From NCBI GenBank assembly GCA_903828675.1, contig CAIKND010000208.1, forward strand, positions 1 through 32,939: a stretch of 32,939 nt of DNA, read 5' to 3'. How positions within the stretch are numbered: the stretch's first letter is position 1; each line of letters begins with the position of its first letter. This DNA comes from an uncultured Acidobacteriaceae bacterium. Its GTDB lineage: Bacteria; Acidobacteriota; Terriglobia; Terriglobales; Acidobacteriaceae. Positions 22,689 to 31,004 of this stretch are shown here, piece by piece. The position numbers were made by a program, and so were the translations under genes. The notes below the pieces were generated by a model. It did not search any database, was not told the origin of the DNA, and saw only the letters and a list, made by a program, of their open reading frames with translations.

Positions 22689-25244
22689 TTATCCGTTCAG
22701 CCGAAGCGGACAGATCCTGCTTGCGTGGCCATCAGCAGATTCACCTTCCGGGACGAATCGATATGAGTCGGAGCCGGAAGGAAAGTCTGCTGCGGAAGAT
22801 GTCTGTTGGCAGGTCAATGAGGACAAGTTCCTCGCTTGAAAATTCAGAGTTGGGTTCATCGCCTTCAAGTACTCGAACGCAACACTAGAACAGAGGAACG
22901 CTAGGACAACTCGTGGATCCACTGTGTCGGAAAAACCACCTGAACCTGCAACGTCGAAGAGACAACCCGAATCTAGAGTGCGAACAGCAAAGCTTGATGA
23001 ACTGATAAAAGTCCAGGTAACTCCGCTACGAAACATGAAGGGAAGATTCTGAATATACCGAGACCAGTGCTTACCGCCGTTTCTCTCAACGGCGTAATCC
23101 TTGACCTCTCTGCCATCTTCCTCCCAATTGATGATGAAATCCCGATTGCCATACCATTTTCGAAAGCTTCCCCCTTTGTTGTACGGGAACCATTTTTGGC
23201 CGCGAAGGACGCAGTCACTGATCCTCGGGCAGTGAAAATCGATATTCTTGACGCTCACCTCACTCCATACCCGCAGGAAGCGACTATTGTCCCCAGTGTT
23301 CAAGCCGATAGCGGTTTGAACATGGTCTCCGAGCAGGTCTGCTCTCGCATAGATGTCTCTCATTTTGTCGGAGACCCAATAGGCGATGGGACTGCCGGGG
23401 ATTTTTCTAAATCCTTCAGCCGATGCCCTGAAAGATCTATTGGACTTGATTCTTTCAAGAAATACGACTTCCTTATCAGCCGCCTGCTGTGCATCGTTGA
23501 GGTTAAAGAATATGCCTGGGGAAGACTGTAATGCGTTCGAAACTACAAAGGCGCAGGCCTGAGCAATCTTTGAATTCATCTCGGGGAAGCTGTTGTAGCC
23601 AATCTGAATAAGAGTTCTTATGCTTTTCGATCCGATGAGCGTCGCTCGCAGTTGCTCAAAAGACGAAAGGAACATCCAACTCTGCATTGTGACCAAGGCG
23701 GACAGCCCGCCCGACAGTGTCAATGAAAAGCTTCGCTCGATGAACATTGCAAACATATCTGATTTCGAGTCGCCGTAGCTAGCTCTAGCGAAGTCTTTTA
23801 GGACCCCATTCATCGCGCTCCCGCCCATGTAAGGTGGGTTGGCAACGACAATGTGATATCTCTGGGCAAGCATCTCCGCCTGTTCCAGGACAACTCGAAT
23901 TTTCTTGTGCGTGTCATGCAAAAACAGATGACTGCCCAGTTCTTTCTTTTCAATGAAACCGCGCGCAAATCCAATCTGCTTTTCGTCCAGACAGGGCTGG
24001 ATTAGTGAGCCGAACGTTGTTGCGTCCTCAAATTGATGGAGAAGCCCAATCATCGGGGCGTTAAAGAGATCGCCCAACCGAAGTGCCTCAATGTACCCGC
24101 GCAGTTCATTCTCAGCAAAATGCACATCGCGCAAGGCTATGACGCGGGGCGGTACAAGGTTGCCGGGCTGAAAGAATTGACTCGATTTCTCCCGGGCTTT
24201 GAATATGAGGGCCATTTCGGCGAGCTGCGCGGCACGTGGGCAAATATCCAGTCCGTGCAGGTTGTTCCGCAAGATGAGCGCTGGGATCTCGCTGGGCGCG
24301 TAGCCTTCTTCCTCGTATATGACGAACAGGAGATCGAAGGCATAGGTGAGCATGTGCCCGCTGCCGACAGCCGGATCGCAGATACGGATGTCCTCTGGCC
24401 GAGCGATGCGGAGAAAGTCGGTCTCCGGTTCCCTCTCTATGTAGTACGGCATCCATGACCGCAGGAGTGAATCGGGGCGGTTGAGGAGCCAAAGTCGGCC
24501 CAGTGAGTTTTCAACCAGGTAGCGGACGATCCAGTGCGGCGTAAAGAGCTGCGTGACGGCCGGAATATCGGCCGTTGGAACCGTAGCCTTCCGCGCCATG
24601 ACTTGATCTTTCTTCTCGGAGATGTAGAACTGGTAGAGCCAGCCCAGCATCTCTACCTCGGCGCAATCCTCATCCGTAATCTCACTCCGAAATCCTTGCG
24701 CCACGGAGTGCTCCGTCAACAGATCGTCCGGCAGCAGCAGTTCCGTCTCGTCGTCCAGTCGCTCAAACAGGTCCGGCAGCAGCGCGTTATAAAACCGGCA
24801 GGCGGCCAGAACCAGATGACGATAGACTTCTCCCTGCGCGTCATTTGACGGAATGCGGCCATCGAGCAGCCCATTCAACCTGTCGAGGGACGTGTGCCGT
24901 TGAAGTTCTTCAGGGCAGTGCCCCGAACGCACCAGTTTGAGCAATTCAGGTTGCGTCTCTTCAGGAGTTGCTGGAGTGAGTACGCGGGCGCCAAAAGGAT
25001 GCCATCCTCTTGCATCCAGAAACCGCAGCGCCGTGAGCCGGTTGAACCAGGTGTAGGCAACGCGTTCGATGAGGCCGGGCCGGTCTGCCTGTGCCAGCTC
25101 ACGGAGGGCTCTCACCTGGGAAGCATAGGTATCCAGGTAGTCCGGAGTACGCGCCGTGAGCACATGATTCAGCTGCAGAGTGACCGCCTCAATGAGCTGG
25201 CGACGAACGGCGGGTGCAAAAGCTTTGAGTGCAGGTATATTCAT
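22689..25244 (-). CDS. pglX: BREX adenine-specific DNA methyltransferase PglX, C-terminally truncated
   Basis: The 851-residue protein matches PglX: opening MNIPALKAFAPAVRRQL and RVAYTWFNRLTALRFLD, SAM motif I ICDPAVGSGHML at about 289-299, HGLDICPRAAQLAEMAL, and catalytic NPPY in VVANPPYMGG at 469-472. PglX methylates the BREX site on host DNA to mark self. Normal PglX is about 1,150-1,200 residues; here recognisable similarity stops near NPTLNFQARNLSSL (about 22,830), then about 40 unrelated-looking residues run to the stop at 22689. The C-terminal recognition/support region is missing. The start overlaps the PLD-like gene as ATGA. Methylation without the C-terminal region is doubtful. Confidence 0.92.
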   Translation of the reverse strand: MNIPALKAFAPAVRRQLIEAVTLQLNHVLTARTPDYLDTYASQVRALRELAQADRPGLIERVAYTWFNRLTALRFLDARGWHPFGARVLTPATPEETQPELLKLVRSGHCPEELQRHTSLDRLNGLLDGRIPSNDAQGEVYRHLVLAACRFYNALLPDLFERLDDETELLLPDDLLTEHSVAQGFRSEITDEDCAEVEMLGWLYQFYISEKKDQVMARKATVPTADIPAVTQLFTPHWIVRYLVENSLGRLWLLNRPDSLLRSWMPYYIEREPETDFLRIARPEDIRICDPAVGSGHMLTYAFDLLFVIYEEEGYAPSEIPALILRNNLHGLDICPRAAQLAEMALIFKAREKSSQFFQPGNLVPPRVIALRDVHFAENELRGYIEALRLGDLFNAPMIGLLHQFEDATTFGSLIQPCLDEKQIGFARGFIEKKELGSHLFLHDTHKKIRVVLEQAEMLAQRYHIVVANPPYMGGSAMNGVLKDFARASYGDSKSDMFAMFIERSFSLTLSGGLSALVTMQSWMFLSSFEQLRATLIGSKSIRTLIQIGYNSFPEMNSKIAQACAFVVSNALQSSPGIFFNLNDAQQAADKEVVFLERIKSNRSFRASAEGFRKIPGSPIAYWVSDKMRDIYARADLLGDHVQTAIGLNTGDNSRFLRVWSEVSVKNIDFHCPRISDCVLRGQKWFPYNKGGSFRKWYGNRDFIINWEEDGREVKDYAVERNGGKHWSRYIQNLPFMFRSGVTWTFISSSSFAVRTLDSGCLFDVAGSGGFSDTVDPRVVLAFLCSSVAFEYLKAMNPTLNFQARNLSSLTCQQTSSAADFPSGSDSYRFVPEGESADGHASRICPLRLNG

Positions 25245-26527
25245 TTTCCGGCGGGGTCCTCTGCTCGGGATGCATCGTATTCAAAGAGGAGCTGAGCAGC
25301 GTCATCTTTGAAGTACTCTTCGATTTTCTTCCGGAAGTGCTCGTCTTTGGTTATCGTCTCGTATTGCACGCCTTTGAAAATGCACGTAACGACCGGAGCA
25401 AATGAGTCTTTCACCTTTTCGAAAGCGTGGTCGACCTCTTCCGAGAGCCGCCGCAAAATCTCTCCGTCATTCATCGTCCCGTACACAGTGCGTGCCAACC
25501 AAGCAGGTGGAGGGGCAGCTTTTACCCTCGGATAAAGCGTATCGATCAGTTTCCCGCGGGTGATTTGGATCTTCGAGGTAATTGTCTCCCTGACCTTTGC
25601 AGCGTAGGTATCTACAAATGACTTTAGACGATCCACTCTTTTTTGGAAGTCAGCCTTACTGCGCTTCAGAATCAGGTTGCCGTAGGAGCTTGAACCGAGA
25701 GGAATGAAGAACTCATCACGAATCTTCTTGGCCTCTGCACCGAGCCACTTTTCAGTGACTTTGAACTTTCTCCCAGAATCAGCGGGATCAGCGATCTCAA
25801 ATTCGAAGGGCGTGCCAGCCTCGAAAACACGGAAAGTATTCCGAAGGCGCTCCTGCAGATCTTCTTCAACAAGGCCCAGCAACTCGGCAGGCAGAGGAAC
25901 CGTACGTGTGCTCAGGCGAAATCCTTCAAGGGAGAACTCGACGAATTCCAGCTTGTAGTTGAATACCCTTTCCAGCCTGACGAGATTGAAAAGCCTGGGC
26001 GGGTTCTCTTTCAAATCAGCCTTTGCTTTTTCGATCGCATTTTCGCTGGCGGTATTGAGTCCGACTTCCTGCACAAGCCCCAAGACTGATGTCTCGCTGG
26101 CGCCGCAAGCGAAAGCCAATCCCTGCGGACTAACGCTGGAAATGCGGATCGCGTTCGGCTTTTCCTCAGAATTTGAACCGGCCTCAATGAGTTGAGGCGT
26201 AGGTGAATAAACAAGCACATCAGAGTCTGCAACTACCAGCCCAATCCGGACACCCTTCTGAGTTTGGAGGGGACGGTCGCGAAGCGCGAGTGCCGAGGCC
26301 AATATCTCCAAAGCCTGAAGATCACCGTATCCAAGTCGGCATACTTCCGGATCCACGTCCAGAGTCACAGAAAGCTCCTGAGGCCAACCATCCGTAGCGA
26401 TACGATCCGCCAGGGCAGAGGCGACTTCTTTTGATAGTCCCGGAGCCACAATAACAAGCCGCTCCCGAGCGGAGGAGATCATTGACAAGAGCGTCTCATC
26501 TGATGCGACCGTAAAAAGCCGTGCCAT
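25241..26527 (-). CDS. Uncharacterised BREX-locus protein with PLD-like N-terminal domain
   Basis: The 428-residue protein lies between brxC and pglX. The N-terminal half (residues 1-150) resembles a phospholipase-D-like fold: MISSARERLVIVAPGLSKE, then VTLDVDPEVCRLGYGD and RIGLVVADSDVLVYSPTPQL. No HxK(x4)D catalytic motif can be seen, so it is probably a binding scaffold, not a nuclease. The C-terminal half is helical and charged (DFQKRVDRLKSFVDTYAAKV, RETITSKIQITRGKLID). Neither is a core BREX protein I recognise. The ATG has a strong AAGGGG site nine bases after brxC, and its stop overlaps pglX by ATGA, so it is translated as part of the BREX operon. Confidence 0.75.
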   Translation of the reverse strand: MARLFTVASDETLLSMISSARERLVIVAPGLSKEVASALADRIATDGWPQELSVTLDVDPEVCRLGYGDLQALEILASALALRDRPLQTQKGVRIGLVVADSDVLVYSPTPQLIEAGSNSEEKPNAIRISSVSPQGLAFACGASETSVLGLVQEVGLNTASENAIEKAKADLKENPPRLFNLVRLERVFNYKLEFVEFSLEGFRLSTRTVPLPAELLGLVEEDLQERLRNTFRVFEAGTPFEFEIADPADSGRKFKVTEKWLGAEAKKIRDEFFIPLGSSSYGNLILKRSKADFQKRVDRLKSFVDTYAAKVRETITSKIQITRGKLIDTLYPRVKAAPPPAWLARTVYGTMNDGEILRRLSEEVDHAFEKVKDSFAPVVTCIFKGVQYETITKDEHFRKKIEEYFKDDAAQLLFEYDASRAEDPAGK

Positions 26528-26536
26528 CGATTCCCC

Positions 26537-29500
26537 TTAGAGGGTAATGCGGTTGCCCTTATCGAGTTCGGCCTCAGCCGCTCTACGCAAGGCGTCGAGC
26601 CATTGATCCAATTCCACTTTGTTGGTGATGTAGAGGAGACTGCATTCGGGACGAAGGCTGGCTGCTGGCGTGTACTCTACCTTTTGTTCTGGCGGTGCCG
26701 GCTTCTCGATCGTACCCTCAGGAGCCTTAACCTTGGGCGTCAGCAACTGTGCGGCTAGAGCAAGCTGCGCGGGGTAATCCTGGTTGGTGAACCGTTGAAC
26801 CCGATCACGGATTCCAGTGACGAAGCGAGCATTCCCAACTGCATTGCGTGCTGAGTGCGTGGCGGCAAGGACCTGTTCCTGGCGCGGCCCATCCATGGAT
26901 TCGAATCCATCAAGAGTTTTAAGTTTGGCTTCGTGCGTGTCCAAGAGCGCGATGGCATGATCCCGCTCGGCCTTTAAGAGATCGGCAAGAAGACCACGAA
27001 GCTTTGCGACAGCGGCCTTAGCAAGAGGAAGCGCGCTTCCTCGATACGGGCTCATCGAGGCGGCGAGGTCGCGCAAGGGCTGTACTTGATCGGCCGGCAG
27101 CTCTGGGAAGTTGGCCTCCTCCTCTCGGAGGAATGAGATCGCGTCGTCATAGATTGCTCGCTGAGGGCCATTCATGAATGCCTTGATAGGGGAGATGAAA
27201 TTCTCCTTCGCAGCAAGCAGACCATCTCGAAAATCGGCGAGGTGAGTGAGTAAATAACTGTAGTCCTTGTCCGAGAGTCCGCTGATCTGATCGACAATTG
27301 GCCGAAGCGATTCTAAGAAATGGTATCGATTAGCTTGGTTCACCAGGGGCTTGAGATCCCGAGCCTCGGCAGCGAACGCGTCGGCTGTAGCCTGGCCAAC
27401 CGAACGCGCATCTTGCCCGCCATTCGGACGGTCAAAAAACTTGTCGTGGAAGCTCTTCAACGCGTTAACCTTGCTCGCATCGAATTGCTCCTGAAGTCGC
27501 ACGCGAACGCTACCGTGCTGCCGAGTGCTTCGAAAAAGAGCCAAGGCGCTTCGAGCATCAAGCAGTTCAGTCGTCCGCAGTTCAACTTTGCCCATGCGGA
27601 ACAGTCGGCTGATCAGCCAAAGCACGGCAAGCGGCGGCCACCCGTATGGGCGCTTGCTGAAACTCCGGATGATCTCCTCGACAGAGGTCCGTTCGCCGTT
27701 GCTTTGATTCCGCGCCACATAGGTCAAAATCTCCTGCTCTGGCTCGGAGAGCGTGAGAACCTCGCCGGAGAGGAGATCGTCTTGATCGAGGAGGGCCTTT
27801 GACAGGCTGTTATCGTCGTAGCTCCCCTTCAACATTTTTAGATTGGGGAAAGAGAATGAAATGAGTTCCTGGCAGGCCTTGGCAAATCGATTGCGTGCAT
27901 CGCCGGCGCCAACGCTGTCGAGCCGCGCTCCATTCAGGTAAAGCGGGGCACTCCCGAGCAGATCATTTGCGAGCCCCTGCATCTTCGTGCGGCGCTCGCT
28001 GTTCTGCTGTGCACGCTGATCCAGAATGGCCTTGCGGGTCTCGTCCGCTCCACCGCTGTTCTGCTGAACGTACTTCTTCGTTCGGAGGTACAGCCAAGCC
28101 TCTTCAATCAAACGGGCACTAGCGGGAAGAATCGCCAGCAACTCGGTCTTACCGACATTCTGCGTGGCGAGCGTGCTGGGATCAGAATGGTGAAAGTGTT
28201 CGGTCGTAATCAGGTTGATGGCAACATCGGCGTCTTTGCCGATAAGCTGATCATCAAGTTTGCGGGCGTAAGGGTAGTCCTGACCATTCCCTTCATAACG
28301 GATTTTTGGATCCCTGAGCACATCCGTGAACAGAACTTGAGAGAGCAGATCCGTTACCTGGGAGTCATCAATCTCCGTGCTCTTGATTTCGGTTTCAATA
28401 TCCTTCTCTTTGTCCGTCAAGAACTCGAACAGATCTCCATTGCGCTGAAGGTAGGACTGACCCTGTAGCCGTTCGAGTGCTTCAGCCACTGCCTTTTCGT
28501 GACCGCGAATATCAATATCAGCTCGGTCGATTAGCAGAATAGCGACATTCCGTGGAGTCGCTTTGAATTCACGAACCCATTTCAACAGAAATAAGGCCTT
28601 CAGGATGCGTATCTCAACACCCTCGCCCAATTGACGCTCCGCCATTTTAATTGTGGTCTGCATATCGCCACGGATCGAGGCGGCAATGCCGTCGTACATG
28701 AGATCGAATGTGGCTAGCAGGCCCACTTCTTCGTTTTGGAGAACCTTTGCTACCTCTTGAAATACAGCGAGCATTGAGCGCTCACCGACTGAGAGGTACT
28801 TTCCAGTGAAAGCGCCATGCGTCGAAAGCTGCTGGATCGCGCGTTGGAAGAGGTCAAAATGATACGGATGGAAAGGATAGAATCCGCAGAACTCATCGCT
28901 CCCCCGCCACCCTTTGAAACTGATCGACTGATCTCCGAATCGATAGAGGGTTTGAAGGTTGTCCTTTTCACGATCATAGATAGACGTAAGAACTTCCGGC
29001 TCTTCCTCCTTTTTGGCAAGAAGTCGCTTTTGGATCACTTCCCGCACGTCCGCACTAGCCAATGTAAGTTGTGTTCTAAACCGGCCCATAATCTTGCTGA
29101 TATCCTGGCCGGTCATGCCCTTGTACGATCCAAGTACGCCTTCGAGATTGGCCTGTGAGGTTACAAAAAGCCAAGCTCTTCCATCACAGATCGTCGCCAA
29201 AGTTTCGGCTATGGTCTGGAGGTTGAGCATTCGATTTGGATCCTGCCCAACAAACTGGCCAACCTCATCTACAAAGAAGTTCAGTCTGAAGCCAGCAGGC
29301 TGTTTACTGATATAGTCCTTGACCATCTCTGCAAAGCTTTCGATTGAAACGCGGTAGTCCTGTCGAACCTGCTGCATCACATTGAGAGCTTCCGATTCGG
29401 TAACGCCAAAATGGGCAGCATAGGCTTTTCCAAAGGCGGCCTTTCTGGCGGTCGCGAGCGCTTCACGATCTTTGTCCCAATCGGTGGTGTTTACACGACG

Positions 29501-30040
29501 ATATGTTTCCTTGAAAGGAGAGAACTCGCCGCGAACATCCAAATCATGCTCGAATCGAGCGATGTAACCCTGCTTCCCGAAATACCCCTGCAACTCGTTC
29601 AAGACTTTGACAAATACTTCAAGGATCGGGGCGGAGTGGTCCCCCCCAATCCCGTCGAACTTTTGGTCGATGTTGAACAGGATGCTCCTAGACGGAATCG
29701 AGACGGCTTTCCGAAGATTGGCCTGAACGATTTCGTCTTCAATCTTTGGAAGAAGAATGTCTGCGGGAAGTGTGCCGCTCGGAAGCGGACGCCCATCAAG
29801 GACGAGCGAAAGCATCTTCAAGAGATGTGATTTTCCTGAACCAAAAAAACCTGAGATCCAAACACCGTTCGTTCCAGGTTCCGTCAGATACCGGTCCGTG
29901 AATGAGCTGAGTCCCTTGGCAACCTCTCGCGTAACTACGTACTCCTCAACCTCGGTCTGGAGGTGACGAACATCGTCCGCTTTGATAACCCCATCAATCG
30001 GACGGTCTACAGGTTTCAAGAAAAGCTCATGGATCATCAT
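26537..30040 (-). CDS. brxC: BREX P-loop ATPase BrxC
   Basis: The 1,167-residue protein begins HELFLKPVDRPIDGVIKADD, the BrxC signature, and has Walker A GFFGSGKS at residues 64-71 in GVWISGFFGSGKSHLLKML, and Walker B NFFVDEVGQF near 254-263. Long helical and coiled segments follow, as usual for BrxC/PglY. It is the large AAA+-like ATPase of BREX, acting with PglX and BrxB in methylation and phage exclusion. Length is normal for the family, and the frame is intact from end to end. It begins six bases after the brxB stop. A C7 run at 29648 lies within the gene but the frame holds. Confidence 0.95.
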   Translation of the reverse strand: MMIHELFLKPVDRPIDGVIKADDVRHLQTEVEEYVVTREVAKGLSSFTDRYLTEPGTNGVWISGFFGSGKSHLLKMLSLVLDGRPLPSGTLPADILLPKIEDEIVQANLRKAVSIPSRSILFNIDQKFDGIGGDHSAPILEVFVKVLNELQGYFGKQGYIARFEHDLDVRGEFSPFKETYRRVNTTDWDKDREALATARKAAFGKAYAAHFGVTESEALNVMQQVRQDYRVSIESFAEMVKDYISKQPAGFRLNFFVDEVGQFVGQDPNRMLNLQTIAETLATICDGRAWLFVTSQANLEGVLGSYKGMTGQDISKIMGRFRTQLTLASADVREVIQKRLLAKKEEEPEVLTSIYDREKDNLQTLYRFGDQSISFKGWRGSDEFCGFYPFHPYHFDLFQRAIQQLSTHGAFTGKYLSVGERSMLAVFQEVAKVLQNEEVGLLATFDLMYDGIAASIRGDMQTTIKMAERQLGEGVEIRILKALFLLKWVREFKATPRNVAILLIDRADIDIRGHEKAVAEALERLQGQSYLQRNGDLFEFLTDKEKDIETEIKSTEIDDSQVTDLLSQVLFTDVLRDPKIRYEGNGQDYPYARKLDDQLIGKDADVAINLITTEHFHHSDPSTLATQNVGKTELLAILPASARLIEEAWLYLRTKKYVQQNSGGADETRKAILDQRAQQNSERRTKMQGLANDLLGSAPLYLNGARLDSVGAGDARNRFAKACQELISFSFPNLKMLKGSYDDNSLSKALLDQDDLLSGEVLTLSEPEQEILTYVARNQSNGERTSVEEIIRSFSKRPYGWPPLAVLWLISRLFRMGKVELRTTELLDARSALALFRSTRQHGSVRVRLQEQFDASKVNALKSFHDKFFDRPNGGQDARSVGQATADAFAAEARDLKPLVNQANRYHFLESLRPIVDQISGLSDKDYSYLLTHLADFRDGLLAAKENFISPIKAFMNGPQRAIYDDAISFLREEEANFPELPADQVQPLRDLAASMSPYRGSALPLAKAAVAKLRGLLADLLKAERDHAIALLDTHEAKLKTLDGFESMDGPRQEQVLAATHSARNAVGNARFVTGIRDRVQRFTNQDYPAQLALAAQLLTPKVKAPEGTIEKPAPPEQKVEYTPAASLRPECSLLYITNKVELDQWLDALRRAAEAELDKGNRITL

Positions 30041-30046
30041 GCCGGT

Positions 30047-30652
30047 CTACGTCCTGAAGTGGTCTAGATTGGTTGCGCGATAGTACGGATTGACAATGGT
30101 TGGGCTGGGAATCGATCCGAACAGCCTTAAAAGGGAGCCCCCATTTGTGTCTTGCTCGTATTGTCCAGGAAAGAAAATCACCACGGGATGCCGAACCATG
30201 ACAGGTTGAAGTGACTCAAGGATTGTGTGAGTTCGCAAGAACGGAAATATGCGTCCCGAGCCCGTAATGAGAGTCAATTGAGTGTCAACATTCCCGATTG
30301 CGCGGGCTAGACGGGGAATCAGGTGAGCCTTCGGGTCCGAATAGTTGCGCAGCGTTTCTAGAACTTCCGCTTTTTCAAAGGTCGCCTCATCCCGCAGAAA
30401 ATCCTCCAGGATATGACTCTCCTCCAATTCCTTAAGCACTAAGTCGAATAGATCTATCCTTTGCAGAGTTACCCCAAATGTCTGCAACCGCACGGCCAGG
30501 CTCTGAACCATTCGCCTGATTCTGTCTTCCTGCACCGGATCGTAGGTTTGGATGAATAGGGGGACTTCATTTGCTTGCCCACTCATAGAGAGGAAGCTGG
30601 GGTCGCGGAAGATTTGGAACAATCGCTCGGAAAGGTCGTTCAAATTCAGCAA
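30047..30652 (-). CDS. brxB: BREX protein BrxB (DUF1788)
   Basis: The 201-residue protein matches BrxB: NDLSERLFQIFRDPSFL, then NEVPLFIQTYDPVQEDRIRR, RIDLFDLVLKELEES, LITGSGRIFPFLRTH and VIFFPGQYEQD, ending RLFGSI...NPYYRA. I chose a TTG start at 30652 because GGGGGG lies seven bases upstream and it begins one base after the brxA stop; the longer frame to 30784 lies inside the brxA coding sequence. BrxB is a core BREX component of poorly defined role. Length is normal. It is coupled to brxA upstream and brxC downstream. Confidence 0.9.
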   Translation of the reverse strand: MLNLNDLSERLFQIFRDPSFLSMSGQANEVPLFIQTYDPVQEDRIRRMVQSLAVRLQTFGVTLQRIDLFDLVLKELEESHILEDFLRDEATFEKAEVLETLRNYSDPKAHLIPRLARAIGNVDTQLTLITGSGRIFPFLRTHTILESLQPVMVRHPVVIFFPGQYEQDTNGGSLLRLFGSIPSPTIVNPYYRATNLDHFRT

Positions 30653-30653
30653 A

Positions 30654-31004
30654 TCAATGCCCCCCAATCTCAGTATCAGAGAAGAGGAACCCAGCCAGCC
30701 ATCGGGGCCTGTCGGCCCTAATCGCGCGTAGGACTGCAGGGGATAAAACCGGATGCTGGATCGTTCCCAGCGCAGTTCCGACACCCAACAAGCCTGCCTC
30801 TGAGAGCATGAGCAGTAAAACCTGTCTTATTTTACTCCTTGAGGACGGTTTCAATAGATTTAAGCTGCTGTGAATCAACGATTTACTGTCCACGAACGCT
30901 TCGTAATCGGAGGGGCGCAACACCGGGTCACGCAGAGCTAGCTTTTCCCGAAGGACTTCGGTCGCAAAGTCGAATGCGAGCTGGGTGTGCTTCAGGGTGG
31001 CAAC
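30654..31004 (-). pseudogene. brxA: BREX protein BrxA (DUF1819), 3' fragment
   Basis: On the minus strand the last 115 or so codons of a BrxA-like gene are intact: LKHTQLAFDFATEVLREKL, LRPSDYEAFVDSK, SRSKIRQVLLLMLSEAGLL and HPVLSPAVLRAI, ending at the TGA at 30654. BrxA is about 200 residues, so about 85 N-terminal residues and the operon promoter are gone. The upstream reading frame simply runs antisense through the recD2 gene. The break is at about 31,000, inside the recD2 5' break. BrxA is the first core protein of BREX type 1 operons and binds DNA. Confidence 0.85.

Noticed and set aside
30653..30784. Upstream extension of brxB to 30784
   Set aside because: These codons overlap the brxA coding end in another frame and lack BrxB similarity; the TTG at 30652 has a strong ribosome binding site.
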